Source: an uncultured Armatimonadota bacterium
GTDB lineage: Bacteria > Armatimonadota > Fimbriimonadia > Fimbriimonadales > Fimbriimonadaceae
DNA length: 64,000 bases
Assembly: GCA_903833215.1 (NCBI GenBank)
Contig: CAILEM010000153.1
Span: forward strand, 186,001 to 250,000
Reading direction: 5' to 3'
Of the stretch, positions 1-8,329 are shown piece by piece (position 1 is the first letter of the stretch; each line of letters opens with the position of its first letter). Below the pieces are notes generated by a model. That model was given only the letters and a program-made list of their open reading frames with translations. It made no database searches and was not told the DNA's origin. A program made the translations under genes and the position numbers.

Positions 1-483
1 CTCGGCGGAGAGCTGTCCCGTTTCATCACATGGGATGATTTCGACTTCGATCCCCAACTGTCTGGCGGCATGTTCTAGCGTCAGCGATCCATTCACGAAC
101 TCGGATCGAGACGCCACGACTCGATCTCCCGGGCGTAAGGTCAGCAAATCAAAAGCCGTGTTCCACGCGCGAGTCGAGTTATCGAACAGGGCAACTTCGC
201 TTGGCTCAGCGTGAATCAGATTCGCGAGAGAATCGCAAACCGCACCGACGTTGGCTTTAGCTGCGGCTTCATAAGCCCCCATCAAAGACTCATTCGTGAG
301 ATGACCCATGACTGCGTCCAAAACCGGTTGAGGCATCAGCGAAGCGGCGGCGTTGTTGAAGTGGGTCACCAACTCACAGCCGGGAGTCTCACGCCGAGCT
401 CGTGCGAGATCGAATTCCACGGTTTGTGGTAGCCCTGCGTCAATCGTTGAATCAGAGCCAATCGGGGTGGGTGAGGTTCCCAT
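1..483 (-). CDS. Class-V aminotransferase / cysteine desulfurase-like protein, 5' part
   Basis: The reverse strand reads 161 codons from an ATG at 483 to the window edge without a stop. It gives the N-terminal third of a fold-type I PLP enzyme of the class-V aminotransferase (selenocysteine lyase/cysteine desulfurase-like) group. The stretch around residues 40-53 (HFNNAAASLMP) is the typical entry to the large domain. Residues 118-130 (RPGDRVVASRSEF) match the strand leading into the cofactor pocket. The PLP lysine lies beyond the edge. There is no clear Shine-Dalgarno before the ATG; a GTG at codon 22 is an alternative start closer to usual family N-termini. Substrate cannot be assigned. Confidence 0.75.
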   Translation of the reverse strand, partial: MGTSPTPIGSDSTIDAGLPQTVEFDLARARRETPGCELVTHFNNAAASLMPQPVLDAVMGHLTNESLMGAYEAAAKANVGAVCDSLANLIHAEPSEVALFDNSTRAWNTAFDLLTLRPGDRVVASRSEFVNGSLTLEHAARQLGIEVEIIPCDETGQLSAE

Positions 484-632
484 TTTGGGGAGTATCCCAT
501 ACACAGTTGCTGTGTTTCACTTTGAAGATTCTCTGGCGTGAATATTTACCCACTCGCCAAAGTAATCCTAAGCGAGATTCCACCTCTGGATTTCCACTCC
601 GAAATGCTCGGGAGGGTTCAATTATTCCGTTT

Positions 633-638
633 TATAAT
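633..638 (+). promoter_or_regulatory. -10 element of the ankyrin gene
   Basis: A perfect TATAAT lies nine bases before the ATG at 648. No good -35 match is seen at the usual distance. The spacing implies a leaderless or near-leaderless transcript. Confidence 0.4.
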
Positions 639-647
639 TATTGCGCT

Positions 648-1259
648 ATGCCAATTACGAGTGATGATTTTTGGGGTTCCGCGGGCCGTGGTGATCTAGA
701 GCGAATTCAATATCACCTTGACCACGGTGTGGATATTAACGCCCGAGGACAGGCTGGCATCAACGCACTTGGGTACGCCGCATTTGAGGGACATGCCTCC
801 GCAGTGCGCCTGTTGCTCGCGCGTGGTGCCGATCCAAATGGAACCGGCTATATGGACGGCATGCCTATCGGCCTGGCAGCTTGGGCAGGGCAGGCGCTGT
901 GTATTGAGCTGTTGCTTGATGCGGGAGCCGACATCAACCGTGGGCATGCGACCAACGGAGAGAGCCCATTGCATCATGCCAGCATCAAGAATCGAATCGA
1001 AGCCGTCGCCATCCTGCTAGAGAGGGGAGCCGAAGTGAATCATCGCGCATCGGACGGCGGCATAACCGAATTAATGCCAGAAGAAACACTATCTGGCGAA
1101 ACTCCACTTCACATGGCGGCGGTGGGTGGAAGCGTGGCACTTATTCTAGCGTTGTTGGCGGGCGGGGCCGATTCCTCAATACAGACTCACCGAGGCGAGT
1201 CGCCACGCGATCTGGCACGACGGATCCACCGTGAGGAAGAGATCATCGCCGCGCTGTGA
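648..1259 (+). CDS. Ankyrin-repeat protein
   Basis: The 203-residue product is almost entirely ankyrin repeats, about five, each with the xLLLxxGADxN type signature (for example LLLARGADPNG and LLLDAGADINRG). It has no signal peptide, so a cytoplasmic protein-binding role is likely; the partner is unknown. The ATG at 648 is preferred to earlier in-frame codons because a perfect TATAAT lies at 633-638, which places transcription initiation about at the start codon. No Shine-Dalgarno is visible. The gene stands alone between a minus-strand gene and a LacI-family regulator. Confidence 0.8.
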   Translation: MPITSDDFWGSAGRGDLERIQYHLDHGVDINARGQAGINALGYAAFEGHASAVRLLLARGADPNGTGYMDGMPIGLAAWAGQALCIELLLDAGADINRGHATNGESPLHHASIKNRIEAVAILLERGAEVNHRASDGGITELMPEETLSGETPLHMAAVGGSVALILALLAGGADSSIQTHRGESPRDLARRIHREEEIIAAL

Positions 1260-1311
1260 TCGGTATCCAGCCGACACCAAGCCACCCATAAGGTGAATAA
1301 TTCGAGCTTTC

Positions 1312-1340
1312 TTGCATACGAATGCAACACCTGCTACACT
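1312..1340 (+). promoter_or_regulatory. Promoter of the LacI-family gene
   Basis: TTGCAT (1312-1317) and TACACT (1335-1340) are separated by exactly 17 bases, a standard sigma-70 layout. The predicted transcription start near 1347 is only about six bases before the ATG at 1353. The -35 box is inside the upstream operator and the start site inside the downstream operator. Confidence 0.55.
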
Positions 1341-1357
1341 CTATGCATTCGTATGCA
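1313..1357. promoter_or_regulatory. Pair of LacI-type operators, autoregulatory
   Basis: TGCATACGAATGCA (1313-1326) is followed after 17 bases by its exact reverse complement, TGCATTCGTATGCA (1344-1357). Each 14-mer is itself a near-perfect palindrome with a central CG, as expected for LacI-family operators. The centres are 31 bp apart, close to three helical turns, which would suit two dimers bound on one face. The second copy covers the start codon of the regulator, so autorepression is the likely function. No other copy was noticed in the window by eye. Confidence 0.65.
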
Positions 1358-2432
1358 TGAATCTGGAACTGAGAGCGGACAGAGGAGTATCGTCACCCTC
1401 GATGACATCGCTCGTCGTGCTGGAGTCTCGCAGCCCACGGTGTCCCGGGCACTAGCTGACAGTCCGTTAATTAGCGCGAAAACCAAAGCTCGAATCCGCG
1501 AGATTGCCGATGAAGCTGGATACCAAGTCAATCTCGTCGCAAGGAGCTTGAAGACACGGTCGACTCAAACGCTGGGACTCGTCGTGCCCCAAGTGAGCAA
1601 CCCCTACTTCCCAAAGCTCATCCAGTGCTTTGCCGACACTGCCCGCGCGGCTGGGTATCACCTGCAACTCCAACTGAGTGGGGCTGACCAAGAAGCGGAA
1701 GCAGCCTGCCTCGGGTACCTCCGAGAAGTGCGAGTCGACGGCGTGTTGATTGTGACTTCGCGAGGGGGACTTCCTGCCAGGAAACAAGCTGAAGCCTTGC
1801 TCGAAGCGGGGGTTCCTGTCGTTATCTTGGGATGGGTCGAAGACTGCGAGCATTTTGATATGGTGATGGCGGATGACGCCGTCGGCGGCAGTGCCCTTGC
1901 CCAGCACTTGATCGGGTTGGGCCATACGAGGTTCGGCATCGTCGGTGCTACCCCCCATCGAGGCCACTATGACCGGCTCGTCGGCTTCCTCGCCGGACTC
2001 TCGGAAGCGGGATGTGCCGCAGAGAGTGTCGATCACTTCCCAGCAGTATCCGAAGCTGAAGCTGAAGAAGCCGTTGACATTTGGCTCGCAATGCCTGATC
2101 GACCTACCGCCCTTTTCGCTTACCGCGACGTTTTGGCGGCATATCTTGTCAAGCACCTTACAAATCGCGGGCTCTCGGTTCCAGGCGACGTGAGCATTGT
2201 GGGGTTCGACAACCTTGACCTCGCAACCTTCGTAAATCCCCAACTGACAACCGTCGATCTTCCGATCGAGGCGTTAGCTGCTACCGCCGTGAACCAACTC
2301 CTCACCCGGATCGCCGAACAGCCCATGCAAGCTGCCGTTCGGCGGGAGATTCTCACCCCTCAACTCGTTTTGCGTCAGTCCAGCGGTCCTCCGCCAGTCT
2401 CGATGCCTTGCACAAAGGAAAACAACAAATGA
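1353..2432 (+). CDS. LacI-family transcriptional regulator
   Basis: The 359-residue protein has an N-terminal LacI helix-turn-helix (residues ~16-60, with TLDDIARRAGVSQPTVSRAL). It continues into a periplasmic-binding-protein-like effector domain starting around TLGLVVPQVSNPYF. The ATG at 1353 is chosen over an in-frame GTG at 1293 because the promoter and operators lie between them. The stop overlaps the start of the next gene (ATGA at 2429-2432), so the two are translationally coupled. The effector is unknown. The coupled carbohydrate-binding protein and the nearby rhamnose genes make a sugar ligand likely, but this is inference. Confidence 0.88.
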   Translation: MHESGTESGQRSIVTLDDIARRAGVSQPTVSRALADSPLISAKTKARIREIADEAGYQVNLVARSLKTRSTQTLGLVVPQVSNPYFPKLIQCFADTARAAGYHLQLQLSGADQEAEAACLGYLREVRVDGVLIVTSRGGLPARKQAEALLEAGVPVVILGWVEDCEHFDMVMADDAVGGSALAQHLIGLGHTRFGIVGATPHRGHYDRLVGFLAGLSEAGCAAESVDHFPAVSEAEAEEAVDIWLAMPDRPTALFAYRDVLAAYLVKHLTNRGLSVPGDVSIVGFDNLDLATFVNPQLTTVDLPIEALAATAVNQLLTRIAEQPMQAAVRREILTPQLVLRQSSGPPPVSMPCTKENNK

Positions 2433-2986
2433 ACCCACTAAAACCTCGATTGTTTGCTTCGATCTTCGGCGTCGCCACGGCGGCAGCATTGTGCCTTGCT
2501 GCGTCTGGCGGCCCTGAATTCCAAGAGAGACTTGTGAACGGTAACTTTGCGAAGGGTGACCTTGGCTGGAAATTTGAAGTCAATTCCACCGCGAAAGGCA
2601 CCGCCGCGGTTGTGAAAGAAGGTCCGAACGGAGCGCCAGCCATGAAAGTTACCGTTCAGGCGATCACTGACCACGCCTGGCACCTCCAAATTTTGCAGAA
2701 GGGGATCAAATTCAAGAAAGACAACTCTTACGTCATGTCCTTCTGGGGCAAGGCAGACAGCGACGTTCAGATCAAACTCAACTTCCAGCAGGACCACGAA
2801 CCTTGGGAGCACCATGGCGCTCAGAAAGAGATCAAGCTCACCTCCAAGTGGCAGAAATTTGAGTATAAGTTCGCGGGTCCCTACGACGATCCCGAGATGA
2901 AGGTGCAGTTCACGGATCTTGCGACCAAGCCTGGGCAGACCTTCTGGTTCTCCAAGTGTTCGCTAAAGGAAGCCGCCGCCAAGTAG
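2429..2986 (+). CDS. Secreted carbohydrate-binding-domain protein
   Basis: The 185-residue product starts with a signal peptide (residues ~1-26). It then has one beta-sandwich of the CBM4/9-like type, with LVNGNFAKGDLGWKF near the start and a WQKFEYKFAGP strand in the second half. It has no catalytic domain. The ATG at 2429 overlaps the LacI stop codon and has an AAAGGA ribosome site at 2414-2419. Being cotranscribed with its regulator, it may capture the polysaccharide or oligosaccharide that the regulator senses; the ligand is not known. Confidence 0.75.
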   Translation: MNPLKPRLFASIFGVATAAALCLAASGGPEFQERLVNGNFAKGDLGWKFEVNSTAKGTAAVVKEGPNGAPAMKVTVQAITDHAWHLQILQKGIKFKKDNSYVMSFWGKADSDVQIKLNFQQDHEPWEHHGAQKEIKLTSKWQKFEYKFAGPYDDPEMKVQFTDLATKPGQTFWFSKCSLKEAAAK

Positions 2987-3023
2987 CGGATCAGCCATCC
3001 CTTGCTTGAGCTGGGAGCACCTT

Positions 3024-3055
3024 CCGGGCTGTCTTGCGACAGCCCGGTATTTCAT
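3024..3055 (+). terminator. Rho-independent terminator
   Basis: A perfect 10-bp stem, CCGGGCTGTC/GACAGCCCGG, with a TTGC loop (3024-3047) is followed by TATTTCATTT. It closes the LacI-carbohydrate-binding operon. Confidence 0.8.
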
Positions 3056-3124
3056 TTCCTTAATCTTCTAGAGCGAATTTTCTGGAGATCATTTCCGTCA
3101 CTTCTGTTGTAGAGTGAATACGTA

Positions 3125-3811
3125 ATGACTACAGTCTTAATGCTTTGTTCGGGGATATTGCTGCCGTTAACTTCGGGTGCCGGGCTCAATGTGTCGCTGA
3201 CAGAGTCAAGTCGATCAGAGCTTAAGCAGACAGTTGTCAGTCAGGGGCTTTCCACCTTGACGGATTCCACGAGTTCCACACAGGCAAAGTGGAAGATCGA
3301 ATTGACCACGTCTTTCACGTCCGAAGATTGGTCCAAATTGGGTCGAGATGGAACGATCACCATCAAGATTGGCAAACAGACTTTAGAGAAAAAGATCGAA
3401 GCGGGAGATGGTTTTAGCGCGGAAGCAAAAACGTTTAAGTTCAACTTAACCCAGCCTGTCGTTGTCAGCGAGGGTTACAAATACCTTCGACTGCCCTCCG
3501 ACCCACCTCCGAGCCCCCAACCTGCGCCCGGAACCAAGCAGGTCATTGGGTCGGGAACCTTGGAGTTCAAGGGATCACAGCTCAAGATCACATTGTCGAG
3601 TTCAGGCAGGGCCGCTCCTTCATTGGCTAGCGGGAATTTTCTGAGCCTAAGCGACGGCGGGTTTGAAGGGAAACTTCCCTTCGATATCACGATCTGTGGT
3701 CAGACTCAGCACGCTGATTTGATCATTACCGGTTCGATGAAGCGTCGGGATTACTCTCGCGAAGATGTTTCTGGCTATACGGCTCAGATGTCTTTGTCCG
3801 GAAAAGTCTGA
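3125..3811 (+). CDS. Secreted protein of unknown function
   Basis: The 228-residue product begins with a signal peptide (residues ~1-20). It continues as a Ser/Thr/Lys-rich, mostly beta protein with no family I can name. A short proline-rich segment lies near residues 125-137. The ATG at 3125 follows a TAGAGT -10-like box at 3110-3115 by nine bases, with no ribosome site, suggesting a leaderless transcript. The gene stands alone. It is probably periplasmic or surface exposed. Confidence 0.6.
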   Translation: MTTVLMLCSGILLPLTSGAGLNVSLTESSRSELKQTVVSQGLSTLTDSTSSTQAKWKIELTTSFTSEDWSKLGRDGTITIKIGKQTLEKKIEAGDGFSAEAKTFKFNLTQPVVVSEGYKYLRLPSDPPPSPQPAPGTKQVIGSGTLEFKGSQLKITLSSSGRAAPSLASGNFLSLSDGGFEGKLPFDITICGQTQHADLIITGSMKRRDYSREDVSGYTAQMSLSGKV

Positions 3812-3912
3812 GTTGTCATTGATCGCTCACGACAGACTGTGACGCCATTGCCGTCAGAATCTGTTGTGAGTGGGACGATGTAACCGTCAGTTGGTACCGT
3901 TTGATGACAGCA

Positions 3913-3941
3913 GGTAGCGTGGCACGCCACGCCCCTACGGT
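3913..3941 (+). repeat. Dispersed hairpin repeat, copy A
   Basis: This is a copy of a short intergenic repeat with consensus near TAGCrnGGCACGCCnnkCCCCTAC, also found at 57017-57041, 57075-57100 and 57171-57197. In this copy GCGTGGC-AC-GCCACGC forms a perfect 7-bp stem. Confidence 0.6.
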
Positions 3942-4011
3942 ATTGACAGAATGAGCATGATCTTTTTGGTCAAGTGTTCCCACGCGCCTGCCACCTACTA
4001 TCTCCGTGTCG

Positions 4012-4914
4012 ATGAAAAAAGTGTCACACGAATCTAACTTGGAAATGTTGGGGGACTTGGACAAGGCTGCAACTCTTGCAGATCTTGCTCACGGAGCCTT
4101 CTATAGCAAGCCACAGTTTGCAAGGGTTATCAAGAAACGCCTCGGAGAAGCCCCGATTACGGTGAGGAGGCGCCTGCTTCTTGAGCGATCAGCATTTCGG
4201 CTCAGTCACTCGAAAGAGCCGATCACGTCCATAGCTTTCGATGCAGGTTTCGAGTCTCTTGAAGGATTCTCGCGGGCCTTTCGGTCCGCTTTTGGGACGA
4301 GTCCAAGTCAGTTTCGGAAGCTATCTCCGGATGAATATCGGATAGATTTGTCCGAGCGTCTGCATTACTCTCCAACACTTGTTCATCGGCAAGGAGAAAA
4401 GCAAATGAACGTTCCTGAATTAATGACCAAGCACCATTGCTGGGAGATGCTACGGTTTCTCGATGCCTGTGAGGCGTTGCCCGATAACCAGTTGGACCAG
4501 CCCATGGCGACCTATGAACCTTACGTATGGTGTGAACATCAAGTCACATTGCGACAGATGCTCGGCCGAGCTTGTGCGTTTGCCGCACCGTGGATGGATT
4601 CCATCAATGGAGAGAAAACAGAATACGAACCCGAGACGTTAGTCGCGATGAGGGAAGCCGTCAAGATTAACGAAGAGGGCTTCCTCAAGCTGTTCGCCGC
4701 GATCGACGGAGAAGGTTCCTACGACCTCACATTCGTCGATACCCAATGCGATCCCCCCATCGTGTTCAGCTATGTTGGTGTCCTCACCCACGCCCTAACT
4801 CATGCCGCATACCGTCGGATGGTGATCTCTCAAGAACTGAGACCCCTGGGCGTTGGAATTGATCGGGTACGCGATCCGATCGATTACGTGAAAGCGGCCA
4901 GCGAACCCAGCTAG
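4012..4914 (+). CDS. AraC-type HTH fused to DinB-like domain
   Basis: The 300-residue protein joins an AraC/XylS double helix-turn-helix (residues ~15-105, with ITSIAFDAGFESLEGFSRAF and FGTSPSQFRK) to a C-terminal DinB-like four-helix domain (residues ~130-300). The HTH is normally C-terminal in AraC proteins; here it is N-terminal and the second domain is appended. The DinB-like part shows one histidine-rich helix (LTHALTHAAYRR) that could hold metal. A GTG at 4006 is an alternative start. TACTAT at 3996-4001 could be the -10 box. It may be a regulator whose DinB part senses a thiol or metal; this is inference. Confidence 0.7.
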   Translation: MKKVSHESNLEMLGDLDKAATLADLAHGAFYSKPQFARVIKKRLGEAPITVRRRLLLERSAFRLSHSKEPITSIAFDAGFESLEGFSRAFRSAFGTSPSQFRKLSPDEYRIDLSERLHYSPTLVHRQGEKQMNVPELMTKHHCWEMLRFLDACEALPDNQLDQPMATYEPYVWCEHQVTLRQMLGRACAFAAPWMDSINGEKTEYEPETLVAMREAVKINEEGFLKLFAAIDGEGSYDLTFVDTQCDPPIVFSYVGVLTHALTHAAYRRMVISQELRPLGVGIDRVRDPIDYVKAASEPS

Positions 4915-5235
4915 AACGGACGTATAAACCCGCGAGAATTCCAGGTCAAGATTGCCTACTTTGGCCTGGATTTTCGTCAACACCGACTTCGTGAATCGCG
5001 AGTCTCTCCGCCGCGTCCACTAGTACGTGTCCGGGGTGCTTGCTCACGAGCGCGAGCAAGTCGATCCCCGGCTCTAATGGCGCCTCTCTCACCAGAGGAA
5101 GCGCCATACACGATGGGCATTCCATCCGATCATCTCAAAAACTCGGCATTTCCCGCCAACGTAGCGGCCACGCCTGCAATGATTTCTTTTATGACTCCGG
5201 AATGAATTCCAGGTGGATACCGTAGTTCATCATCT
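4915..5235. other. 321-bp intergenic region
   Basis: No convincing gene was found. The minus strand has a 59-codon open frame from ATG 5125 to TGA 4946 beginning MECPSCMALPLV. It carries one CPxC knuckle but no second one, and it has no ribosome site. It could be a tiny zinc-ribbon protein or a remnant. The plus-strand frames here look random. Confidence 0.3.
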
Positions 5236-6672
5236 ATGCTTCTCGGTCTCCTTCTGCCACTCGTCCTGAAGGCAAGCCCTCCGACCTTCACCCCTGCGCA
5301 GTGGACTGCAGACCTTGAAGTGCTGCACCGAGGTCTTACCGAGGTCCACGGGGGAACTTACCGGTACACGAGTCCCAAGGAATTCGAGGCTCGATGGAAA
5401 GAATTGAAATCGGAATTCAGTCGTCCCCGAAGTCGCGCGGAGGGGTATTTGGTGCTATCGAAGTTCACGCGTTCACTGCGATGCGGCCACACGTATCTGA
5501 ATTTTTTCAACCAGGAGTCGGAGGTTCAGCAGGAGCTTTTCGCGGGCCGTGACAAACTTCCCTTCACCTTCAAATGGGTCGACGATCGCATGATCGTCAC
5601 CGAAAGTGTCCAACCGCAGTCCGATTTGCCTCGCGGAACTGAGGTTCTTTCGATCAACGGCAAGCCAGCCGCCGGCATCCTTCAAAAGCTGCTGGGTTAC
5701 ACGCGTGGCGACGGAGCCAATGACGACAAGAGACGGGCTTTGCTTCAAGTGATGGGTCGAGAAGGCATTGAGACATTCGACGTATTCTTTTCGCTCCTGT
5801 ATCCACTCAGGGAGCCTCATTTTGCCCTCCTTATTCGCCTTCCTGGCTCTAAAGAGACTTCGACCGTTACGGTCGGTGCCATTGATCTCCAGGAACGAAA
5901 CGCCAAGTTTGCCGCAGCCAGAGCAAGCATGAACACCAAACCCATATGGGCGGACAAGATGCTGGATTCACAGACGGCCTATCTTGATATGCCTAGCTGG
6001 GAGCTATACAGTTCGAAATGGGATTGGAAGACTTACCTGGACAAATTCTTCGAACGAATCACGGCAGGCAAGGTTCCCAAGCTGATTATCGACCTACGGG
6101 AGAATGAGGGCGGGAATAGCGTGAGCCGAGACATCATCCGCCACCTTGTCTCCAAGCCCACCACATTTCAGGATTTTGTCGAGCATGTCCGCTACCGAAA
6201 GATTGATGAAGCCCTGAAGCCCTACCTTTCCACGTGGGACAAATCATTCGAAGACTGGGGCAAAACCGCAGTTGAAGTGGCACCGCACGAATACGTCCTC
6301 GATCGCCATTTTGATGACTCGAAGTGGCCGTTAAAGGCAGCCGACCACCGATACGAAGGCAAAGTGATCGTGTTGATGGGACCGACCAACAGTTCCGCGA
6401 CGTTCTCATTTTTGGCAGACATGAAGCGACTCAAACTAGGGACACTCATTGGCCAACAATCAGGAGGTAATCGGCGCGGCATCAACGGCGGTGCGTTTTT
6501 CTTCCTAAAGCTCCCCAATTCGAAGCTAGAGGTAGACCTCCCTCTCATCCGTTACGAACCACGGACCCAAGAGCCAAACAAGGGAATCCGACCCGATATC
6601 TTTGTGCGTCCCACGGTAGATGCCATTGCGGAAGGGATCGATCAAGAACTCGCTGTTGCCCTCAAGCTTTGA
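5236..6672 (+). CDS. S41-family peptidase-like secreted protein
   Basis: The 478-residue product has a short signal peptide (residues 1-14). An N-terminal S41 helical region includes GHTYLN at ~85, a PDZ-like middle has RGTEVLSINGKPAAG (~130-145), and a C-terminal tail-specific-protease fold follows. The LIIDLRENEGGNS strand and the GPTNSSATFSFLADMK segment near 384 place a candidate catalytic serine. The downstream GQQSGGNRRG loop is also typical. It is likely periplasmic or surface exposed, cutting peptides from their C-termini. The ATG at 5236 has no strong ribosome site. Confidence 0.8.
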   Translation: MLLGLLLPLVLKASPPTFTPAQWTADLEVLHRGLTEVHGGTYRYTSPKEFEARWKELKSEFSRPRSRAEGYLVLSKFTRSLRCGHTYLNFFNQESEVQQELFAGRDKLPFTFKWVDDRMIVTESVQPQSDLPRGTEVLSINGKPAAGILQKLLGYTRGDGANDDKRRALLQVMGREGIETFDVFFSLLYPLREPHFALLIRLPGSKETSTVTVGAIDLQERNAKFAAARASMNTKPIWADKMLDSQTAYLDMPSWELYSSKWDWKTYLDKFFERITAGKVPKLIIDLRENEGGNSVSRDIIRHLVSKPTTFQDFVEHVRYRKIDEALKPYLSTWDKSFEDWGKTAVEVAPHEYVLDRHFDDSKWPLKAADHRYEGKVIVLMGPTNSSATFSFLADMKRLKLGTLIGQQSGGNRRGINGGAFFFLKLPNSKLEVDLPLIRYEPRTQEPNKGIRPDIFVRPTVDAIAEGIDQELAVALKL

Positions 6673-6799
6673 TCATATCTTCGGAACCGAACATCGATAG
6701 AGTGTAAAACTTCGACCTTGTGTTGGTTTTCTTTGCAGTGTGATCTTTGGCCAGCCGAAATCCGTTACAACACCTGAACTACACTTGTAGATCAAAGTG

Positions 6800-7753
6800 A
6801 TGTCCTTTCTTGCCGTGGTTGTACTTAGTCAACTAGGCTCTACCGTGCCACTTGGCGTTGCACTTGAGCGCAATTTGCAGGCGATTCCCATCCATGGAGA
6901 GCAGTTTCGCTCGACTGTCAAAAGGGTCGCTGGGCAATATCCACAGTTATTCGGGGAGCCGATGAGTTTCTTTAAGTTCCAGCACCCCGTTGGCGGAAGA
7001 GACTCGACCCTTATCTCCCTCGGTGTGGACAAGGTTGCCAATTGGTCTTTCATCGTGTTCCGGGAGGGGGCTCACACCAGGGTCGAAACTGTGAACACTG
7101 CTTCTGAAATCGAATTGGGGTCCTCCTTGCCTAAATTTGCTGCTTGGTCGGGTTCACGATTTTGCGAATTCCTGCGATTCCATGGTGGAACCGGCAACAC
7201 CGATGAGGCGCGAATGTTCGAAATCCGCCGAGGCAGTTGGCAACTCTCCAAACGCATCCAAGCCTTTGGAGAAAATGTTTGGGAGGGTGACCGGAGCCGC
7301 CTGAGCATTGTAACGTCGAACCCTGTCGACATCCGAAACACCCTGGTGGTAAGACGCCCACCACCGGGATTCGAGGATCGACTCTCACACTCAGACGTTT
7401 GGCTCGACTATCGTCAAGAGTTACAGTTTAAGGATGGGAGGTTGCGCCAGCTCTCCTTGCGAAAGATAGATACGCCGGCTGCGGTCGTTTATGACTTGCT
7501 TCGACTTAGGCGGCAAGATCTTCGCCAAGAATTCAATCGACGAGTTGCAGTCCGACTGCAAGGTCGACTGTGGAGCGTCCTATCAAGCCTAAGCCAAGAA
7601 CCTGTTCACTCAAACGGTCAGGATGCGCTCAGGGACGAAACACCTGAATTGATCGTTGGGAGCGTGATACCCCTGACCTTGACGCAGGTGCATGGGAAGT
7701 GGACCGTTACACGGATGGGGAAGACGGTGGGAAAACTCCTGAACCGATGGTGA
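6800..7753 (+). CDS. Secreted protein of unknown function
   Basis: The 317-residue product has an N-terminal hydrophobic stretch (residues ~1-20) that could be a signal peptide. The rest is soluble and mixed in composition, and I recognise no domain. It runs in the same direction as the S41 gene after 127 bp but has no operon-like spacing. A TACACT box at about 6780 may be its -10 element. The start is ATG 6800; a GTG at 6797 directly precedes it. Confidence 0.55.
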   Translation: MSFLAVVVLSQLGSTVPLGVALERNLQAIPIHGEQFRSTVKRVAGQYPQLFGEPMSFFKFQHPVGGRDSTLISLGVDKVANWSFIVFREGAHTRVETVNTASEIELGSSLPKFAAWSGSRFCEFLRFHGGTGNTDEARMFEIRRGSWQLSKRIQAFGENVWEGDRSRLSIVTSNPVDIRNTLVVRRPPPGFEDRLSHSDVWLDYRQELQFKDGRLRQLSLRKIDTPAAVVYDLLRLRRQDLRQEFNRRVAVRLQGRLWSVLSSLSQEPVHSNGQDALRDETPELIVGSVIPLTLTQVHGKWTVTRMGKTVGKLLNRW

Positions 7754-8275
7754 AGCCCCACCCCCGCAGCAGGATTAATCGGACTCTTTGCGCAGGATGA
7801 AGGTCAGTGGGCGCTGCCCACCGACATGATAGATCGCACCTATGGCGCTCTGTGGTCTCGTGCCTTGTGATTCCAGGGCGTTGCCCTTCGCTATTTTGGG
7901 GCGCACCTTTGGTGCTTTCGGACGGGTTCATCGCCAGTTCTAACCACCAAGGCTGCGATTACCGCAGGGTTCCGGAAGGAGAAAGTTCAACTCGTCTCCC
8001 TCCCTCGCAGAGCTACGGCGGACAGGCTCCTCGACGCCATAACCGTCGCGGTTCGCTCGTCGCTGGGCAGTCAGCGCGTCACTGTTTGAAGCCGAAGAGC
8101 CGAGTTTGGCGCGCGCCCAGCGATGACAAGCGATGAAGCGACGGTTCGGGACGTGGAGGAGAGACAGCCCCAGCGGTGTGAGCGTACGGACCAGTCCTCA
8201 TCCAAAAGCAGACGCAGGAACTAGACGAAGCCGTGCGGTCGATGGGCCACGAGAGGACGCGGCCCCTAAAAGCAA
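7754..8275. other. Gene-poor region rich in small hairpins
   Basis: More than 500 bp carry no credible gene. Open frames on both strands translate into Arg/Pro/Ser-rich strings typical of non-coding GC-rich repeats. The first part (7807-7915) contains four ordered hairpins, listed separately. The rest (7930-8275) holds GC-rich sequence with no homology I can name; a structured RNA is possible but I could not fold it. Confidence 0.45.
7807..7915 (+). repeat. Tandem two-hairpin repeat element
   Basis: Four short stems occur in order: GTGGGC-GCT-GCCCAC (7807-7821), GCACC-TAT-GGCGC (7836-7848), AGGGC-GTT-GCCCT (7875-7887) and GCACC-TTT-GGTGC (7903-7915). Stems 1 and 3, and stems 2 and 4, are versions of each other, so this is a two-hairpin unit repeated twice with sequence drift. 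It lies just downstream of the unknown secreted gene. Confidence 0.5.
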
Positions 8276-8304
8276 AGAGACCCGAGGTAATCGGGTCTCT
8301 TTTT
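8276..8304. terminator. Bidirectional terminator
   Basis: AGAGACCCGA-GGTAA-TCGGGTCTCT (8276-8300) is a perfect 10-bp stem followed by TTTT on the plus strand. On the minus strand it is followed by TTTGCTTTT. It terminates the Tricorn gene and would also stop reads from the left. Confidence 0.85.
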
Positions 8305-8329
8305 GCGCTCGATTGAGCTTACGTCAAAG

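Noticed and set aside
1467-2243. Minus-strand frame of 258 codons
   Set aside because: It is a shadow of the LacI-family gene, which has clear domains.
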